From Actinomycetes bacterium (GTDB lineage: Bacteria; Actinomycetota; Acidimicrobiia; Acidimicrobiales; RAAP-2), in assembly GCA_021820665.1 (NCBI GenBank), contig JAKADK010000006.1:1-64000 (forward strand): a stretch of DNA of 64,000 nt. Direction: 5' to 3'. This document shows, in pieces, positions 33,607 to 42,850 of the stretch. Positions within the stretch are counted from its first letter, which is position 1. Each line of letters starts with the position of its first letter. The translations under genes and the position numbers were made by a program. The notes below the pieces were generated by a model, which ran no database searches, was not told where the DNA came from, and was given only the letters and a program-made list of their open reading frames with translations.

Positions 33607-34343
33607 CCGCTGGCATGCCGGACGGGGTATCCGGGGGCGGCGAGGGCGTCGTCGTGAAGATCTGCGGGATCACCAGCGCCACGGACGCCCTTCTGGCCGT
33701 GGGGATGGGCGCCGATGCCGTCGGGTTCATCTTTGCCCCGTCCCCGCGCCAGATGGCGCCCGGCGCCGTCGCCGACATCGTCAAGGTGCTCCCGCACGGG
33801 ATCCTGGCCGTCGGCGTGTTCCGCGACGAGGCGCCTCGGCGGGTGGTGGAGATCACCCACCAGGCCAGGCTCCATGCCGTTCAGCTCCACGGCCGGGAGT
33901 CGGCCGAGGACACGCGGTGGATCCGCGACCGGGTCGGGACGACGATCAAGGCGTTTCCCGCCGGTCACCCCGCTGTCGAGCGGTTCGAGAACTACGGCGC
34001 CGACTACCTCCTCATCGACGGGGCCAACCCGGGGTCGGGCGAGGTCTTCGACTGGCGACTGGCGGAAGGCGTCGCCAACCCCGGGCGGCTCATCGTCTCG
34101 GGTGGGCTCGGGCCCGCCAACGTCGGGCAGGCGATCCGGCGGCTCCGGCCGTGGGGCGTCGACGTGGCGAGCGGGGTCGAGTCGTCGCCCGGCGTGAAGG
34201 ACCCGGGGAAGCTCCGCGACTTCCTGGCTGCCGCTCGTGAGGCCAGCGCGGCGCTGGCAGGGGCGGGCGGGACGACGCCGGCCGCTGACAGTGCGCTCGG
34301 GGGACACCGGCGCGCCGAGCTGTTCGACTGGCAGCGCGAGTGA
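33603..34343 (+). CDS. trpF: Phosphoribosylanthranilate isomerase
   Basis: Barrel isomerase of 246 residues: VKICGITSATDA (catalytic Cys), GADAVGFIFAPSPRQ, AVQLHGRES, YLLIDG (catalytic Asp) and VSGGLGPANVGQAI with VDVASGVESSPGVKDPGK. Its presence argues against a PriA-type dual enzyme in this organism. The C-terminal 30 residues are unrelated low-complexity sequence. Confidence 0.94.
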   Translation: MTAGMPDGVSGGGEGVVVKICGITSATDALLAVGMGADAVGFIFAPSPRQMAPGAVADIVKVLPHGILAVGVFRDEAPRRVVEITHQARLHAVQLHGRESAEDTRWIRDRVGTTIKAFPAGHPAVERFENYGADYLLIDGANPGSGEVFDWRLAEGVANPGRLIVSGGLGPANVGQAIRRLRPWGVDVASGVESSPGVKDPGKLRDFLAAAREASAALAGAGGTTPAADSALGGHRRAELFDWQRE

Positions 34344-35560
34344 CGGCCCGGCCACGGGATCCGGGCCCGACCATGGGTGATCCGGGCCCGACCGGCAGGT
34401 TTGGGGAGTTCGGCGGACGGTTCGTCCCGGAATCGCTGGTTGCCGCCTGTGAGGAGCTGGAGCACGCCTTCCGCCAGGCGTGGGCCGATCCGTCGTTCCA
34501 CCACGCCTTCGAGGCGTTGCTGGCCAGCTACGGAGGGCGGCCTACCCCGGTGACCGAATGCACGCGGCTCTCCGAGGAGCTCGGCGTCCGGCTGCTGTTG
34601 AAGCGCGAGGACCTGGCGCACACAGGCTCGCACAAGCTCAACAACGTCATCGGACAGGCCATGGTGGCCCAGCGGATGGGTAAGCGGCGGCTCATCGCCG
34701 AGACCGGGGCCGGACAGCACGGCGTGGCCACCGCGACCGCGGCAGCCCTCTTCGGGATGGAGTGCGTGGTCTACATGGGCGCGCTCGATACCGAGCGCCA
34801 GGCGCTCAACGTCTTCCGCATGGAGCTGCTGGGGGCAGAGGTGCGCGCGGTTCACAGTGGTGCCCGGACGCTGAAGGACGCGGTCAACGAGGCCATGCGG
34901 GAGTGGGTGGCCACGGTGGGCGATACCCACTACTGCCTGGGCTCGGTCATGGGCCCCCACCCCTACCCGTGGATGGTCCGGGAGCTCCAGCGGATCGTCG
35001 GTGACGAGGCGCGCGTCCAGTGCCGGTCCATCCTCGACGGCAGCGACCCCGACCTCGTCGTGGCATGCGTCGGCGGTGGCTCCAATGCTGCCGGGACGTT
35101 CGCCGGGTTCGCCGATGCCACGGCATCCCAGCTGGTCGGCGTCGAGGCCTACGGCGGGGCCGCACTGACCGTGGGAGTGCCCGGAGTGCTGCACGGCATG
35201 CGGTCCGCGCTCCTCCAGGACGAAGCCGGGCAGATCCGGGAGGCCGAGTCGATCTCGGCCGGGCTGGACTACCCGGGGATCGGCCCCGAGCATGCCCACC
35301 TGGCGGCCATCGGACGGGCCCGGTACGTGACGGCGGGCGACGCCGAGGTGCTCGATGCGTTCCAGCGGCTGTCCCGCGCCGAAGGCATCATCCCGGCGCT
35401 CGAGTCCGCCCATGCCATCGCCTGGGTCCTGGCGCAGGCGGGCAAGGAGATCCCCGACGGATCGACCGTCCTCGTGACCTTGTCGGGTCGGGGGGACAAG
35501 GACGTCGCCCAGGTGCGCGACCTCCTCGGGGCGAGGGCGGGGACGGGGGAGCGGGTGTGA
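34340..35560 (+). CDS. trpB: Tryptophan synthase beta chain
   Basis: PLP enzyme joining indole and serine. At 406 residues it shows the classical TrpB1 order: FGEFGGRFVPESL, GGRPTPVTE, the Schiff-base Lys in HTGSHKLNN, AETGAGQHGVATA, CVGGGSNAAGTF and LSGRGDKD. Overlaps trpF and trpA (GTGA at both ends). Confidence 0.97.
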   Translation: MTARPRDPGPTMGDPGPTGRFGEFGGRFVPESLVAACEELEHAFRQAWADPSFHHAFEALLASYGGRPTPVTECTRLSEELGVRLLLKREDLAHTGSHKLNNVIGQAMVAQRMGKRRLIAETGAGQHGVATATAAALFGMECVVYMGALDTERQALNVFRMELLGAEVRAVHSGARTLKDAVNEAMREWVATVGDTHYCLGSVMGPHPYPWMVRELQRIVGDEARVQCRSILDGSDPDLVVACVGGGSNAAGTFAGFADATASQLVGVEAYGGAALTVGVPGVLHGMRSALLQDEAGQIREAESISAGLDYPGIGPEHAHLAAIGRARYVTAGDAEVLDAFQRLSRAEGIIPALESAHAIAWVLAQAGKEIPDGSTVLVTLSGRGDKDVAQVRDLLGARAGTGERV

Positions 35561-36354
35561 GCCCGCCGCCACCGGTCGCGGGGGTGCTGGCCGACCACCT
35601 GCGACGGCGGCGGGACGACGGAGCGAAGCTCCTGGTCCCCTACGTGACGGCCGGGATGCAGGACGACTGGCTGACCGTGGCCGAGGCCGTGGCCGCGTCG
35701 GGTGCCGACGCGCTCGAGGTCGGCCTCCCGTTCTCGGACCCGATGATCGACGGTCCGGTCATCCAGGCGGCATCGCTCCGTGCGCTCCAGCGCGGCACCA
35801 CCCCCCGGCGGGTCCTCGCCGACCTCGCCCTGGCGGACCTGGGCGTGCCGATCGTGGTGATGACGTACTACAACCTGATCCTGCGGATGGGGCACCGGCG
35901 CATGGCCAGCCTGCTCGCCGAGAGCGGCGTTACCGGCGCCATCGTGCCCGATCTCCCGCTGGAGGAGGTCGGGCCATGGGCGACGGCGGCCGACGAGGCA
36001 GGGGTGGCCACGGTCATGCTGGTGGCACCCTCTACCGGGAGCGAGCGCATGGGCCGGATCATCGAGCGGTCGCGGGGCTTCGTCTACGGGATCGGCCGGA
36101 TGGGCGTGACGGGCGAGCGGGCGGCCGTGGCGGCGTCGGCGGCGCTGGTGGCGGGGGCGGCGAAGGCCCGCACCGACCTCCCGGTGTGCGTGGGGATCGG
36201 GGTCTCCACGCCCGAGCAGGCAGCCGAGGTCTGCCGGGTGGCCGACGGCGTCATCGTCGGGTCGGCGCTCGTGCGGCGGCTCCTCGACGGCGCCGGCCCC
36301 GACGGAGCCGCCGCCTTCACGGCATCGCTGCGCCGGGGAATCGACGGGGGCTGA
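35557..36354 (+). CDS. trpA: Tryptophan synthase alpha chain
   Basis: Cleaves indole-3-glycerol phosphate and channels indole to TrpB. The 265-residue barrel has LVPYVTAG, LEVGLPFSDPMIDGPVIQ (catalytic Glu and Asp), VPDLPLEE, VYGIGRMGVTGER and CVGIGVSTPEQAA. Last gene of the trp run; 30 bases separate it from a convergent membrane-protein gene, with only a weak AGGAC/GTCCT hairpin between. Confidence 0.95.
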   Translation: MSPPPPVAGVLADHLRRRRDDGAKLLVPYVTAGMQDDWLTVAEAVAASGADALEVGLPFSDPMIDGPVIQAASLRALQRGTTPRRVLADLALADLGVPIVVMTYYNLILRMGHRRMASLLAESGVTGAIVPDLPLEEVGPWATAADEAGVATVMLVAPSTGSERMGRIIERSRGFVYGIGRMGVTGERAAVAASAALVAGAAKARTDLPVCVGIGVSTPEQAAEVCRVADGVIVGSALVRRLLDGAGPDGAAAFTASLRRGIDGG

Positions 36355-36384
36355 AGAGGACGGACGTCCTTGGGGCCTTACGCC

Positions 36385-36936
36385 CTACGCCAGTGGGATG
36401 CCTCCCGCCCCTGGCGGCGTCGCCGCCGGAGGCGCGTCACCGGTGGTGGAGCTGGCAGCGCCGTCGCGCCGGGTCACGCGCCGGGTCGAGGCGAAGATGG
36501 GCGAGACGACGGCTGTCAGGAGCAGCACACCGCCCACGACGGCGAAGAACACGCCGTTGGCGGTGACGTAGCCCCAGGACGTGAAGAACGGTGTCGGGCC
36601 GAGGGCGACAACGAGCCCGAATGCCAACAGGATCACGCCGAAGACGGCCATCGTGCCCTTGGCGGCGTCGGGGAACGCGCCCCCGGCGAGGACGATGACA
36701 CCGACGACGAGATCGACGAGGGCGGACAGTGTCGTGAACCCCATCCCCGCGACCATGACGTGCGTGGCGGCGAGATCCCTGAAGTGGAAGCCCGTCCGGC
36801 TCAGGGCAACGCCCCCCAGCACCACGAGGAGCAGGCCGGCCACGATGGCGACGAGCTGTGCCGGGCTCCACGCGCTCCGCACCACCTCGCGCTGGGTGAC
36901 GCCTTCTTCGACCACGCTCTGGCGATAGCGAGCCAT
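36385..36936 (-). CDS. Four-helix membrane protein
   Basis: The 183-residue protein has four hydrophobic segments (about 28-48, 55-87, 93-113 and 120-146) between charged ends. The pattern resembles actinobacterial DUF4383-type proteins, but I cannot confirm the family. The ATG at 36936 is preceded by GGAGG with 4-base spacing, one of the clearest ribosome sites here. Function unknown. Confidence 0.7.
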   Translation of the reverse strand: MARYRQSVVEEGVTQREVVRSAWSPAQLVAIVAGLLLVVLGGVALSRTGFHFRDLAATHVMVAGMGFTTLSALVDLVVGVIVLAGGAFPDAAKGTMAVFGVILLAFGLVVALGPTPFFTSWGYVTANGVFFAVVGGVLLLTAVVSPIFASTRRVTRRDGAASSTTGDAPPAATPPGAGGIPLA

Positions 36937-37101
36937 GATGCCTCCTGGTTCGTCGTTGGTCGGGCGCACTGCCCCACCTGCCCCTTCGGGCGCCGGTCAC
37001 CTACCCGCCACGGGACCCGTGCAAACCTGGCGAGCGGCGGGAGGGCGGCGTTCCCGGACCTGCCGGACGGGTCTCGGGGTGCCGCCCGGTGGGGACCCGG
37101 G

Positions 37102-37857
37102 TCAGGCAGCGGCGCTGGGCGCGCCCAACGCGTCCTCGTCGACCAGCCACAGCACCCGGGGAGCGGTGACCCGGCTGGCGGGCAGGTCGTCGCCGCCGCG
37201 CACGCGAGCCAGGGCGTCGCGCTTCGAGGCGCCACTCACCGTGAAGATGACGAGATCGGCCCGGGCGATGGCGGGAAGGGTGAGCGTGAGGCGGGGGTGG
37301 GGGTTGACCCCGTGGGGGTCGGTGTTGACGACGACCAGCGTCGCCGGGTCGGTGATGGCGGCACCGTCCGAGTCGGGGAACAGGGAGGCGCAATGCCCGT
37401 CGGGTCCGAGACCGAGGTGGACGATGCCGAGCGTCGAAAGGTCGGCGAGGAGCTGCTGGTAGGCGGCGGCCGCCTGCTCCGGGGGCCCGGACTCGTACAT
37501 GGGGTGGACGGGACCGGTCGCTCCGATCCGATCGAGGAGGGACTCGCGGCCCAGCCGGTAGTTGGAGTCGGGGTCGTCGGGGGGCACGCAGCGCTCGTCG
37601 CCCCAGTAGATCTCCACGTCGGACCAGGCCGGTCCCGCCACCCTGGCGCGTCCGGCATCGGGGCCGCCCTCGCCGGCGCCTCGTCCGGACGGGGTCGTGG
37701 TGCTGGCGAGTGCCTGGTAGGCGAGCCGGGCCGTCGGCCCCCCCGACAGGAAGAGCGGGTAGAGCCGACCGTGGCCGGCCCGGGCGCCGAGCTCCTCTGC
37801 GACGACCGTGGCGAAGGCCTCGGCTACCGACGGCACCACCTGGAAGGTGACGCTCAT
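37102..37857 (-). CDS. pgl: 6-phosphogluconolactonase
   Basis: Hydrolyses 6-phosphogluconolactone in the oxidative pentose-phosphate pathway. The 251-residue protein has LFLSGGPTARLAYQAL, the family motif IYWGDERCVPPDDPDSNY, HLGLGPDGHCASLFP and the late Lys in SGASKRDAL. An insertion of about 20 Gly/Pro/Ala residues sits near residue 55-75. The ATG overlaps the tal stop (ATGA), giving a tkt-tal-pgl operon. Confidence 0.92.
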   Translation of the reverse strand: MSVTFQVVPSVAEAFATVVAEELGARAGHGRLYPLFLSGGPTARLAYQALASTTTPSGRGAGEGGPDAGRARVAGPAWSDVEIYWGDERCVPPDDPDSNYRLGRESLLDRIGATGPVHPMYESGPPEQAAAAYQQLLADLSTLGIVHLGLGPDGHCASLFPDSDGAAITDPATLVVVNTDPHGVNPHPRLTLTLPAIARADLVIFTVSGASKRDALARVRGGDDLPASRVTAPRVLWLVDEDALGAPSAAA

Positions 37858-38993
37858 CCCCGCGGCGCCCCCCCGGGGCTCAGCGCCTCGGCCTTGGTGG
37901 CCAACGTCTGCATCAGCTCGTCGAACGAGGCGGCGAAGGATGCCACCCCTTCGGCCTCGAGGGTGTTCGCCACGTCGCCCAGGTCCACGCCGGCGTCGGC
38001 CAGCCCGGCCAGGACGGCGTGGGTGTGGTCGGGATCGGCGTCGACCGTCCGTGCCACCGTGCCGTGGTCCAAGAACGCGTCCACCGTGGCGTCGGGCATG
38101 GTGTTGACGGTGTCGGGACCGATCAAGGTGTCGACGTAGGCCAGGTCGGAATAGGCGGGGTTCTTCGTGGATGTGGACGCCCACAGGGGCCGCTGCACGC
38201 GGGCACCGAGGGCTGTCAGCCGATCCCAGCGCGGTCCGGAGAACTGCTTCGTGAACAGCTCGTAGGCGGATCGGGCCTGCGCCACGGCCGCCTGCCCCTT
38301 CAGCGCCGCCAGGGCGTCGCGGTCGCCGGCACCGCGCTCGATCAAGGTGTCGAGCCGCCGGTCCACCTCCGTGTCGACCCGGCTCACGAAGAACGACGCC
38401 ACGCTGGCGACGCCGGACAGGTCGGTCGCCCCACCGGCGGCGTAGGCCTCGAGCCCGGAGAGGTACGCCTCGATGACGTCCCGGTACCGGTCGAGGCTGA
38501 AGATCAGTGTGACGTTGATGCTCCGTCCCTCGGTGATCATCTGGCGGATCGCCGGGACCCCCTCGGTGGTGGCGGGGATCTTCACGAGGACGTTGGGGCC
38601 GGCGACGCGCTCGTGGAGGCCGCGGGCGGCCGTGATCGTTCCCGTCGTGTCGTGGGCCAGTGACGGGGCGACCTCGACCGAGACGAACCCGTCGGCCCCC
38701 TCGGACGCCGCGTGCACGGGTGCGAGGAGCTCCGAGGCGCGGTCGATGTCGGCGATCACCAACTCCCAGTAGGCGTCTTCGACCGTGGAGTGGCCGATGA
38801 GGGAGGAGAACTGGGCGTCGTAGGTGTCCTGCCCCTCGATGGCCTTGGCGAAGATCGTCGGGTTGGAGGTCACGCCCCGGATACCGCGACCGATGAGGTC
38901 GGCCAGGGTGCCGTCTTCGAGCCAGTCCCTCCGGAGGTTGTCGAGCCAGGGGCTCTGGCCCTGGAGCCGGTAGAGGTCGTCGAGCCTGGTCAT
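37854..38993 (-). CDS. tal: Transaldolase
   Basis: Transfers dihydroxyacetone units between sugar phosphates. The 379-residue actinobacterial type shows GVTSNPTIFAKAIEG, VSVEVAP, the Schiff-base Lys in NVLVKIPATTEGVPAI, INVTLIFSLDRY and STSTKNPAYSDLAYVD. Second in the operon after tkt, with about 130 bases between them containing no gene. Confidence 0.95.
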   Translation of the reverse strand: MTRLDDLYRLQGQSPWLDNLRRDWLEDGTLADLIGRGIRGVTSNPTIFAKAIEGQDTYDAQFSSLIGHSTVEDAYWELVIADIDRASELLAPVHAASEGADGFVSVEVAPSLAHDTTGTITAARGLHERVAGPNVLVKIPATTEGVPAIRQMITEGRSINVTLIFSLDRYRDVIEAYLSGLEAYAAGGATDLSGVASVASFFVSRVDTEVDRRLDTLIERGAGDRDALAALKGQAAVAQARSAYELFTKQFSGPRWDRLTALGARVQRPLWASTSTKNPAYSDLAYVDTLIGPDTVNTMPDATVDAFLDHGTVARTVDADPDHTHAVLAGLADAGVDLGDVANTLEAEGVASFAASFDELMQTLATKAEALSPGGAPRG

Positions 38994-39123
38994 GGCGTGG
39001 TCCTGCCTTTCGTGGAGGGTCCGGCGCCCACCGGGGTGCCGGGTGTCGTCGATGGTCGTCCCGGGGCGATGCCGGTCCGGCCCCCGCCGGGGAGCCGGCC
39101 GAGGGTGGCGGTCCTCTGCCGGG

Positions 39124-41148
39124 TCATGACTGACCGAGCTCGGCGAGCAGCTGGCGCGCCCGGGAGGCGACGGCCTCGGGGTCGAAGCCGAACTCCTTCA
39201 TGTTGCGTGCGCCGGGCGCCGACGCCCCGAAGCGGTCGATCGACACCGAGGCGTCCGCGTACCGCTCCCACCCGAAGGAGCTGGCGGCCTCGACCGAGAG
39301 GCGTGGGATCCCCGGCGGCAGGACGCTGGCCCGGTGCGCCTCGGGGGCTGCGGCGAAGAGGTCCCAGGACGGGAGGGACACCACGGTGGCGGCTGTCCCC
39401 GTCCGGGCCAGGAGGTCAGCGGCAGCGAGGCAGACCGACACCTCGCTTCCGGTGCCGATGAGCACGATGTCACCGTGCACCGCCTCCCCGGTGGCGTCGC
39501 GCAGCACGTAGCCGCCGAGGGGGACGCCGGTCGGCGACCGCTCGGCGGTTCCGGGCAGGACCGGCAGCTTCTGGCGGGAGAGGACGAGGGCCGTGGGCCC
39601 GGGAGAGTCGACGGCGATCCGCCACGCCTGGGCGGTCTCGTTGGCGTCGGCGGGTCGGAGCAATCGCAGCCCGGGCATGGCCCGGAAGGAGGCGAGATGC
39701 TCCACCGGTTGGTGCGTGGGCCCGTCCTCACCGAGCCCGATGGAGTCGTGGGTCCAGAAGTAGACGACGTGCACGTCCGACAGCGCGGCGACGCGCACCG
39801 CGCCCCGCATGTAGTCGCTGAAGACGAAGAAGGTCCCGCCCACGGGGAGGACACCGCCGTGGGCGGCCATACCGGTCATGATCCCCGCCATCCCGTGCTC
39901 CCGGATGCCGTAGTGCACCTGGTCGCCTGCCGGGCTGCCGGCCTCCTGGACGGTGCCGGAGGCCAGGAGCACGCCGGTGTTCCCGGTGAGGTCGGCGCTC
40001 CCGGGCAGGAGCGACGGAACGACCTCGGCCGTGGCGTCCAGGCACACCTTGATGGCTGCCCGGGTGGCGATCGGCTCGTCGTCGGGCGAGAACGTGGGGA
40101 GCTTCGTCTCCCACCCGGGGATCCCGGTTCCCCTCTGGACGGCGTCCCACAGGGACCGGTCTCCCTGCCAGGCGTCGAGACGCTGCTCCCAGGCCCGTCG
40201 GTAACGCTGACCCCGGGGGATGGTGGCGCGGTAGAGCTCGAGCACGTCGTCTGGCACGTAGAACGACTGGTCGGTGGGGAGCCCGAGGATCGACTTCGTG
40301 AGGGCGATCTCCTCATCGGAGAACGGGTCGCCGTGCGCCTTCGCCGTGTCGGTCAGGTGGGGTGAGGGATAGCCGATGTGGCTCCGGAGGATGATGAGCG
40401 ACGGGCGGTCCTCGACGGCGATCGCTCTCCGAAGGGCACCTTCGAGTGCGTCGAGGTCGTTTGCCACCTCGCCGACGGGGTCGACGTCCCACCCGTACGC
40501 CCGGAAGCGGCCGGCCACGTCGTCGGAGTAGGACAGCTCGGTCGGCCCGTCGATGGTGATGTGGTTGTCGTCGTAGACGGCGACGAGCCGCCCGAGCCCA
40601 AGATGGCCGGCAAGGGAGGCGGCCTCGTGGGAGATGCCCTCCTCCAGGCAGCCGTCGCCGGCGATGACAAAGGTGTGGTGATCGCAGATCTCCGGGTCGA
40701 AGCGGGCCCGGAGCCAGCGTTCGGCCAGCGCCATGCCGACGGCGTCGGCCACCCCCTGACCGAGAGGGCCGGTCGTCACCTCGATCCCAGGGGCGGCTCC
40801 GCGTTCGGGGTGGCCCGGCGTGCGGCTACCCCACTGGCGGAACTGGCGGATGTCGTCGAGGGTGAGCCCGTAGCCCGTCAGGTACAGCATGGAGTAGAGC
40901 AGGATCGAGGCGTGCCCGTTGGAGAGAACGAAACGGTCACGGTCCGGCCAGTCCGGCGCGGAGGGGTCGTGGTGCATTACCCGCGTGAAGAGGACATGGG
41001 CGAGCGGGGCGAGTGCCATGGCGGTGCCGGGGTGGCCACTGTTGGCGGCGCGGGGCGCGTCCATGGCGAGGCCGCGGATCACGTCGACGCCGCGCTGCTC
41101 GAGCTCGGCGGTGCCGAGATCTGGCGGAGTGGGTGGTTCGGAGGTCAT
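39124..41148 (-). CDS. tkt: Transketolase
   Basis: Thiamine-diphosphate enzyme of the pentose-phosphate pathway, 674 residues. Marks: AANSGHPGTAMALAPLAHVLF, SNGHASILLYSMLYL, TTGPLGQGVADAVG, the ThDP motif GDGCLEEGISHEAASLAG ... YDDNHITIDG, the catalytic Glu of YGIREHGMAGI, FSDYMR and HDSIGLGEDGPTHQPVEHL. The ATG at 41148 follows TAGGGT by 7 bases. Confidence 0.97.
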   Translation of the reverse strand: MTSEPPTPPDLGTAELEQRGVDVIRGLAMDAPRAANSGHPGTAMALAPLAHVLFTRVMHHDPSAPDWPDRDRFVLSNGHASILLYSMLYLTGYGLTLDDIRQFRQWGSRTPGHPERGAAPGIEVTTGPLGQGVADAVGMALAERWLRARFDPEICDHHTFVIAGDGCLEEGISHEAASLAGHLGLGRLVAVYDDNHITIDGPTELSYSDDVAGRFRAYGWDVDPVGEVANDLDALEGALRRAIAVEDRPSLIILRSHIGYPSPHLTDTAKAHGDPFSDEEIALTKSILGLPTDQSFYVPDDVLELYRATIPRGQRYRRAWEQRLDAWQGDRSLWDAVQRGTGIPGWETKLPTFSPDDEPIATRAAIKVCLDATAEVVPSLLPGSADLTGNTGVLLASGTVQEAGSPAGDQVHYGIREHGMAGIMTGMAAHGGVLPVGGTFFVFSDYMRGAVRVAALSDVHVVYFWTHDSIGLGEDGPTHQPVEHLASFRAMPGLRLLRPADANETAQAWRIAVDSPGPTALVLSRQKLPVLPGTAERSPTGVPLGGYVLRDATGEAVHGDIVLIGTGSEVSVCLAAADLLARTGTAATVVSLPSWDLFAAAPEAHRASVLPPGIPRLSVEAASSFGWERYADASVSIDRFGASAPGARNMKEFGFDPEAVASRARQLLAELGQS

Positions 41149-41155
41149 TGTCGTC

Positions 41156-41161
41156 ACCCTA
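41156..41161 (-). promoter_or_regulatory. -10 hexamer for tkt-tal-pgl
   Basis: TAGGGT on the minus strand, 7 bases before the ATG at 41148. Confidence 0.5.
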
Positions 41162-41231
41162 CCGGCACCAGGGTGCTGAGGGTGGACCGGCGCCGGCGCT
41201 GATCCTGGCTGGTCGGCTCCCGGCCGTGCCC

Positions 41232-42311
41232 CTACCGGAGGCCGAAGCGGATGTCCAGGCTGCGGAGATAGGTGTGGAGCCCTGCGTCCTGGACCGGGAG
41301 GAAGTACGCGGCCCGGCCCGATGTGTTGTGGTGGCTGTGCCACCGGCCAGGTGGGGTGACGAACGCGCCGCCGGGCTCCCAGTCGACCCGGATCGGGTCG
41401 ACGATCCTCCCACCGGCGTCGAGCTCGTCGCCGACCAGTGAGTAGCAGCCGCCTGCACAGGCGACCACGAGGTCGAGGGCGACGCTTTGGTGCCGGTGGG
41501 GCCGTTGTTCGGCACCGGCTGGCAGCACGCCGTACATGGCCCACAACGTGTGGGTCACGGTGCGCGACGACCGCTGGGCGGTGTTGGCGAGTAGCACGGC
41601 GATCCTGCTCCTGGTGGAGGCGTCCGGGTCGGCCAGCGCTGCGTCCAGGTGGGTGCGGATCGTCGCCGCCGGGTGGTGGGTGGGACGGAACCGGGGCTCG
41701 TGGGGACGCGCTCCCAGGTACCGAAGGAGCGGTGCGTCGGTGACGCGGTAGAGCACGGCACCGTCGGCCCCCGCCCCGCCGCCGGCGGTGTGCACGTCCA
41801 CCCCGTCGTCGGCGGTGTGCACCGTGGTGCAGCCGGCCGGGAGGACGAGGACGTCCCCCGGTCCCCAGGGGATCGTCCCTGTGGACTGGTCGTCGGCGCC
41901 CCGTTCGGACGTGAAGACGCTGCGACCCGATCCCTGCAGGCAGAAGTAGAGCTCGCTCGTGGCGTCGGGGGCGGTCGCCACCATCTCGCCGGGACGGAGG
42001 ACCACGAACGACGCCAGGAGCCCCGGGCTCGTCGCCGTGTAGGGGACCCGGAGCTCGGCGGAGAGGTCGAGCGGCACGATCCGGGTCGGTCCGTCCTCGT
42101 GGAGCGAGGCCGGGAACGATCGGACGAGAACCGCGCTGGTGAGGCCGCTCCCGACGGGGTCGGCGGCCCGGGAGTACTCGTGGAACTCGGCGTCCCCGGT
42201 CCAATCCTCCTCGGCAGTCCCGACGCCGAGGGAGCCGGTGTCAGGAACGTCGGGAGCGGCGGCGCCGGGCGTGCCGGTGGCCGTGAGGTGGCCGGTGTCG
42301 GTGGGGTGCAT
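41232..42311 (-). CDS. Bicupin protein, gentisate dioxygenase-like
   Basis: The 359-residue protein has two cupin halves. The first (about 80-190) has LASFVVLRPGEM and SELYFCLQGSGRSVF; the second (about 255-350) has the probable metal site RPHRHQSVALDLV and PPGRWHSHHNTSG. This matches the gentisate 1,2-dioxygenase and 1-hydroxy-2-naphthoate dioxygenase superfamily, which opens aromatic rings with Fe(II). Substrate is uncertain and no other ring-cleavage gene lies nearby. The ATG at 42311 is 41 bases from a divergent thioesterase gene; GATACT lies 6 bases upstream. Confidence 0.72.
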   Translation of the reverse strand: MHPTDTGHLTATGTPGAAAPDVPDTGSLGVGTAEEDWTGDAEFHEYSRAADPVGSGLTSAVLVRSFPASLHEDGPTRIVPLDLSAELRVPYTATSPGLLASFVVLRPGEMVATAPDATSELYFCLQGSGRSVFTSERGADDQSTGTIPWGPGDVLVLPAGCTTVHTADDGVDVHTAGGGAGADGAVLYRVTDAPLLRYLGARPHEPRFRPTHHPAATIRTHLDAALADPDASTRSRIAVLLANTAQRSSRTVTHTLWAMYGVLPAGAEQRPHRHQSVALDLVVACAGGCYSLVGDELDAGGRIVDPIRVDWEPGGAFVTPPGRWHSHHNTSGRAAYFLPVQDAGLHTYLRSLDIRFGLR

Positions 42312-42339
42312 TCCCCCAGTATCGACGACGGACACGGGG

Positions 42340-42345
42340 TAGCGT
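42340..42345 (+). promoter_or_regulatory. -10 hexamer for the thioesterase gene
   Basis: TAGCGT, 7 bases before the GTG at 42353. Confidence 0.5.
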
Positions 42346-42352
42346 CCTGCGG

Positions 42353-42763
42353 GTGTCCGATCCCCGTATCCAGGTGCCCCCGAACTGCGAGCTGACACTC
42401 GGGATGGTGTGCATCGACCACGACGTGCCCGGACGTACCTCGTGGTCGATGCGAGCCGACGAGCGTTTCGCCAACCCCGCGGGGATCGTCCAGGGCGGCA
42501 TCGTGTCGGCCTTCGCCGATTCGGCCATGGGTGCGGCCACGGTCACGTTCGCCAATGCCTCGGGTCGACGGGTCTTCACCGCCAACGTGGAGATGAAGGT
42601 GTCGTTCCTGGCCCCGACCAGGGTGGGGAGCCGGCTCACCTGTGATGCCTCCGTGGTCTCGGGCGGGTCGCGGGTGGCCTTCGCCGAGGCGGAGGTCCGG
42701 GACGACGCCGGCCGGATCGTGGCCCGTGCCAGCTCGACCTACGTGTTGACCCCGCGCCAGTAG
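42353..42763 (+). CDS. PaaI-type hot-dog thioesterase
   Basis: Single hot-dog domain of 136 residues, likely an acyl-CoA thioesterase. Family marks are ERFANPAGIVQGGIVSAFADSAMGAA (the usual HGG is QGG here) and TANVEMKVSFLAPTRVGSRLTCDA. It is divergent from the cupin gene and could share control with it; pairing of a ring-cleavage enzyme with a PaaI thioesterase is suggestive of aromatic catabolism but not proven. Confidence 0.85.
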   Translation: MSDPRIQVPPNCELTLGMVCIDHDVPGRTSWSMRADERFANPAGIVQGGIVSAFADSAMGAATVTFANASGRRVFTANVEMKVSFLAPTRVGSRLTCDASVVSGGSRVAFAEAEVRDDAGRIVARASSTYVLTPRQ

Positions 42764-42798
42764 TCAGGGCCGGGATCGCCCCTGTCCAGGAGCGTCCC

Positions 42799-42804
42799 TA
42801 TAGT
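42799..42804 (+). promoter_or_regulatory. -10 hexamer for the small membrane-protein trio
   Basis: TATAGT, close to the TATAAT consensus. Transcription from about 42811 would give a 5' leader of about 90 bases made largely of repeats. Confidence 0.5.
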
Positions 42805-42850
42805 GTGCGGGCACGGGCGCCCTGCATCGCCGGGCCCAGAGGACCCAGAC

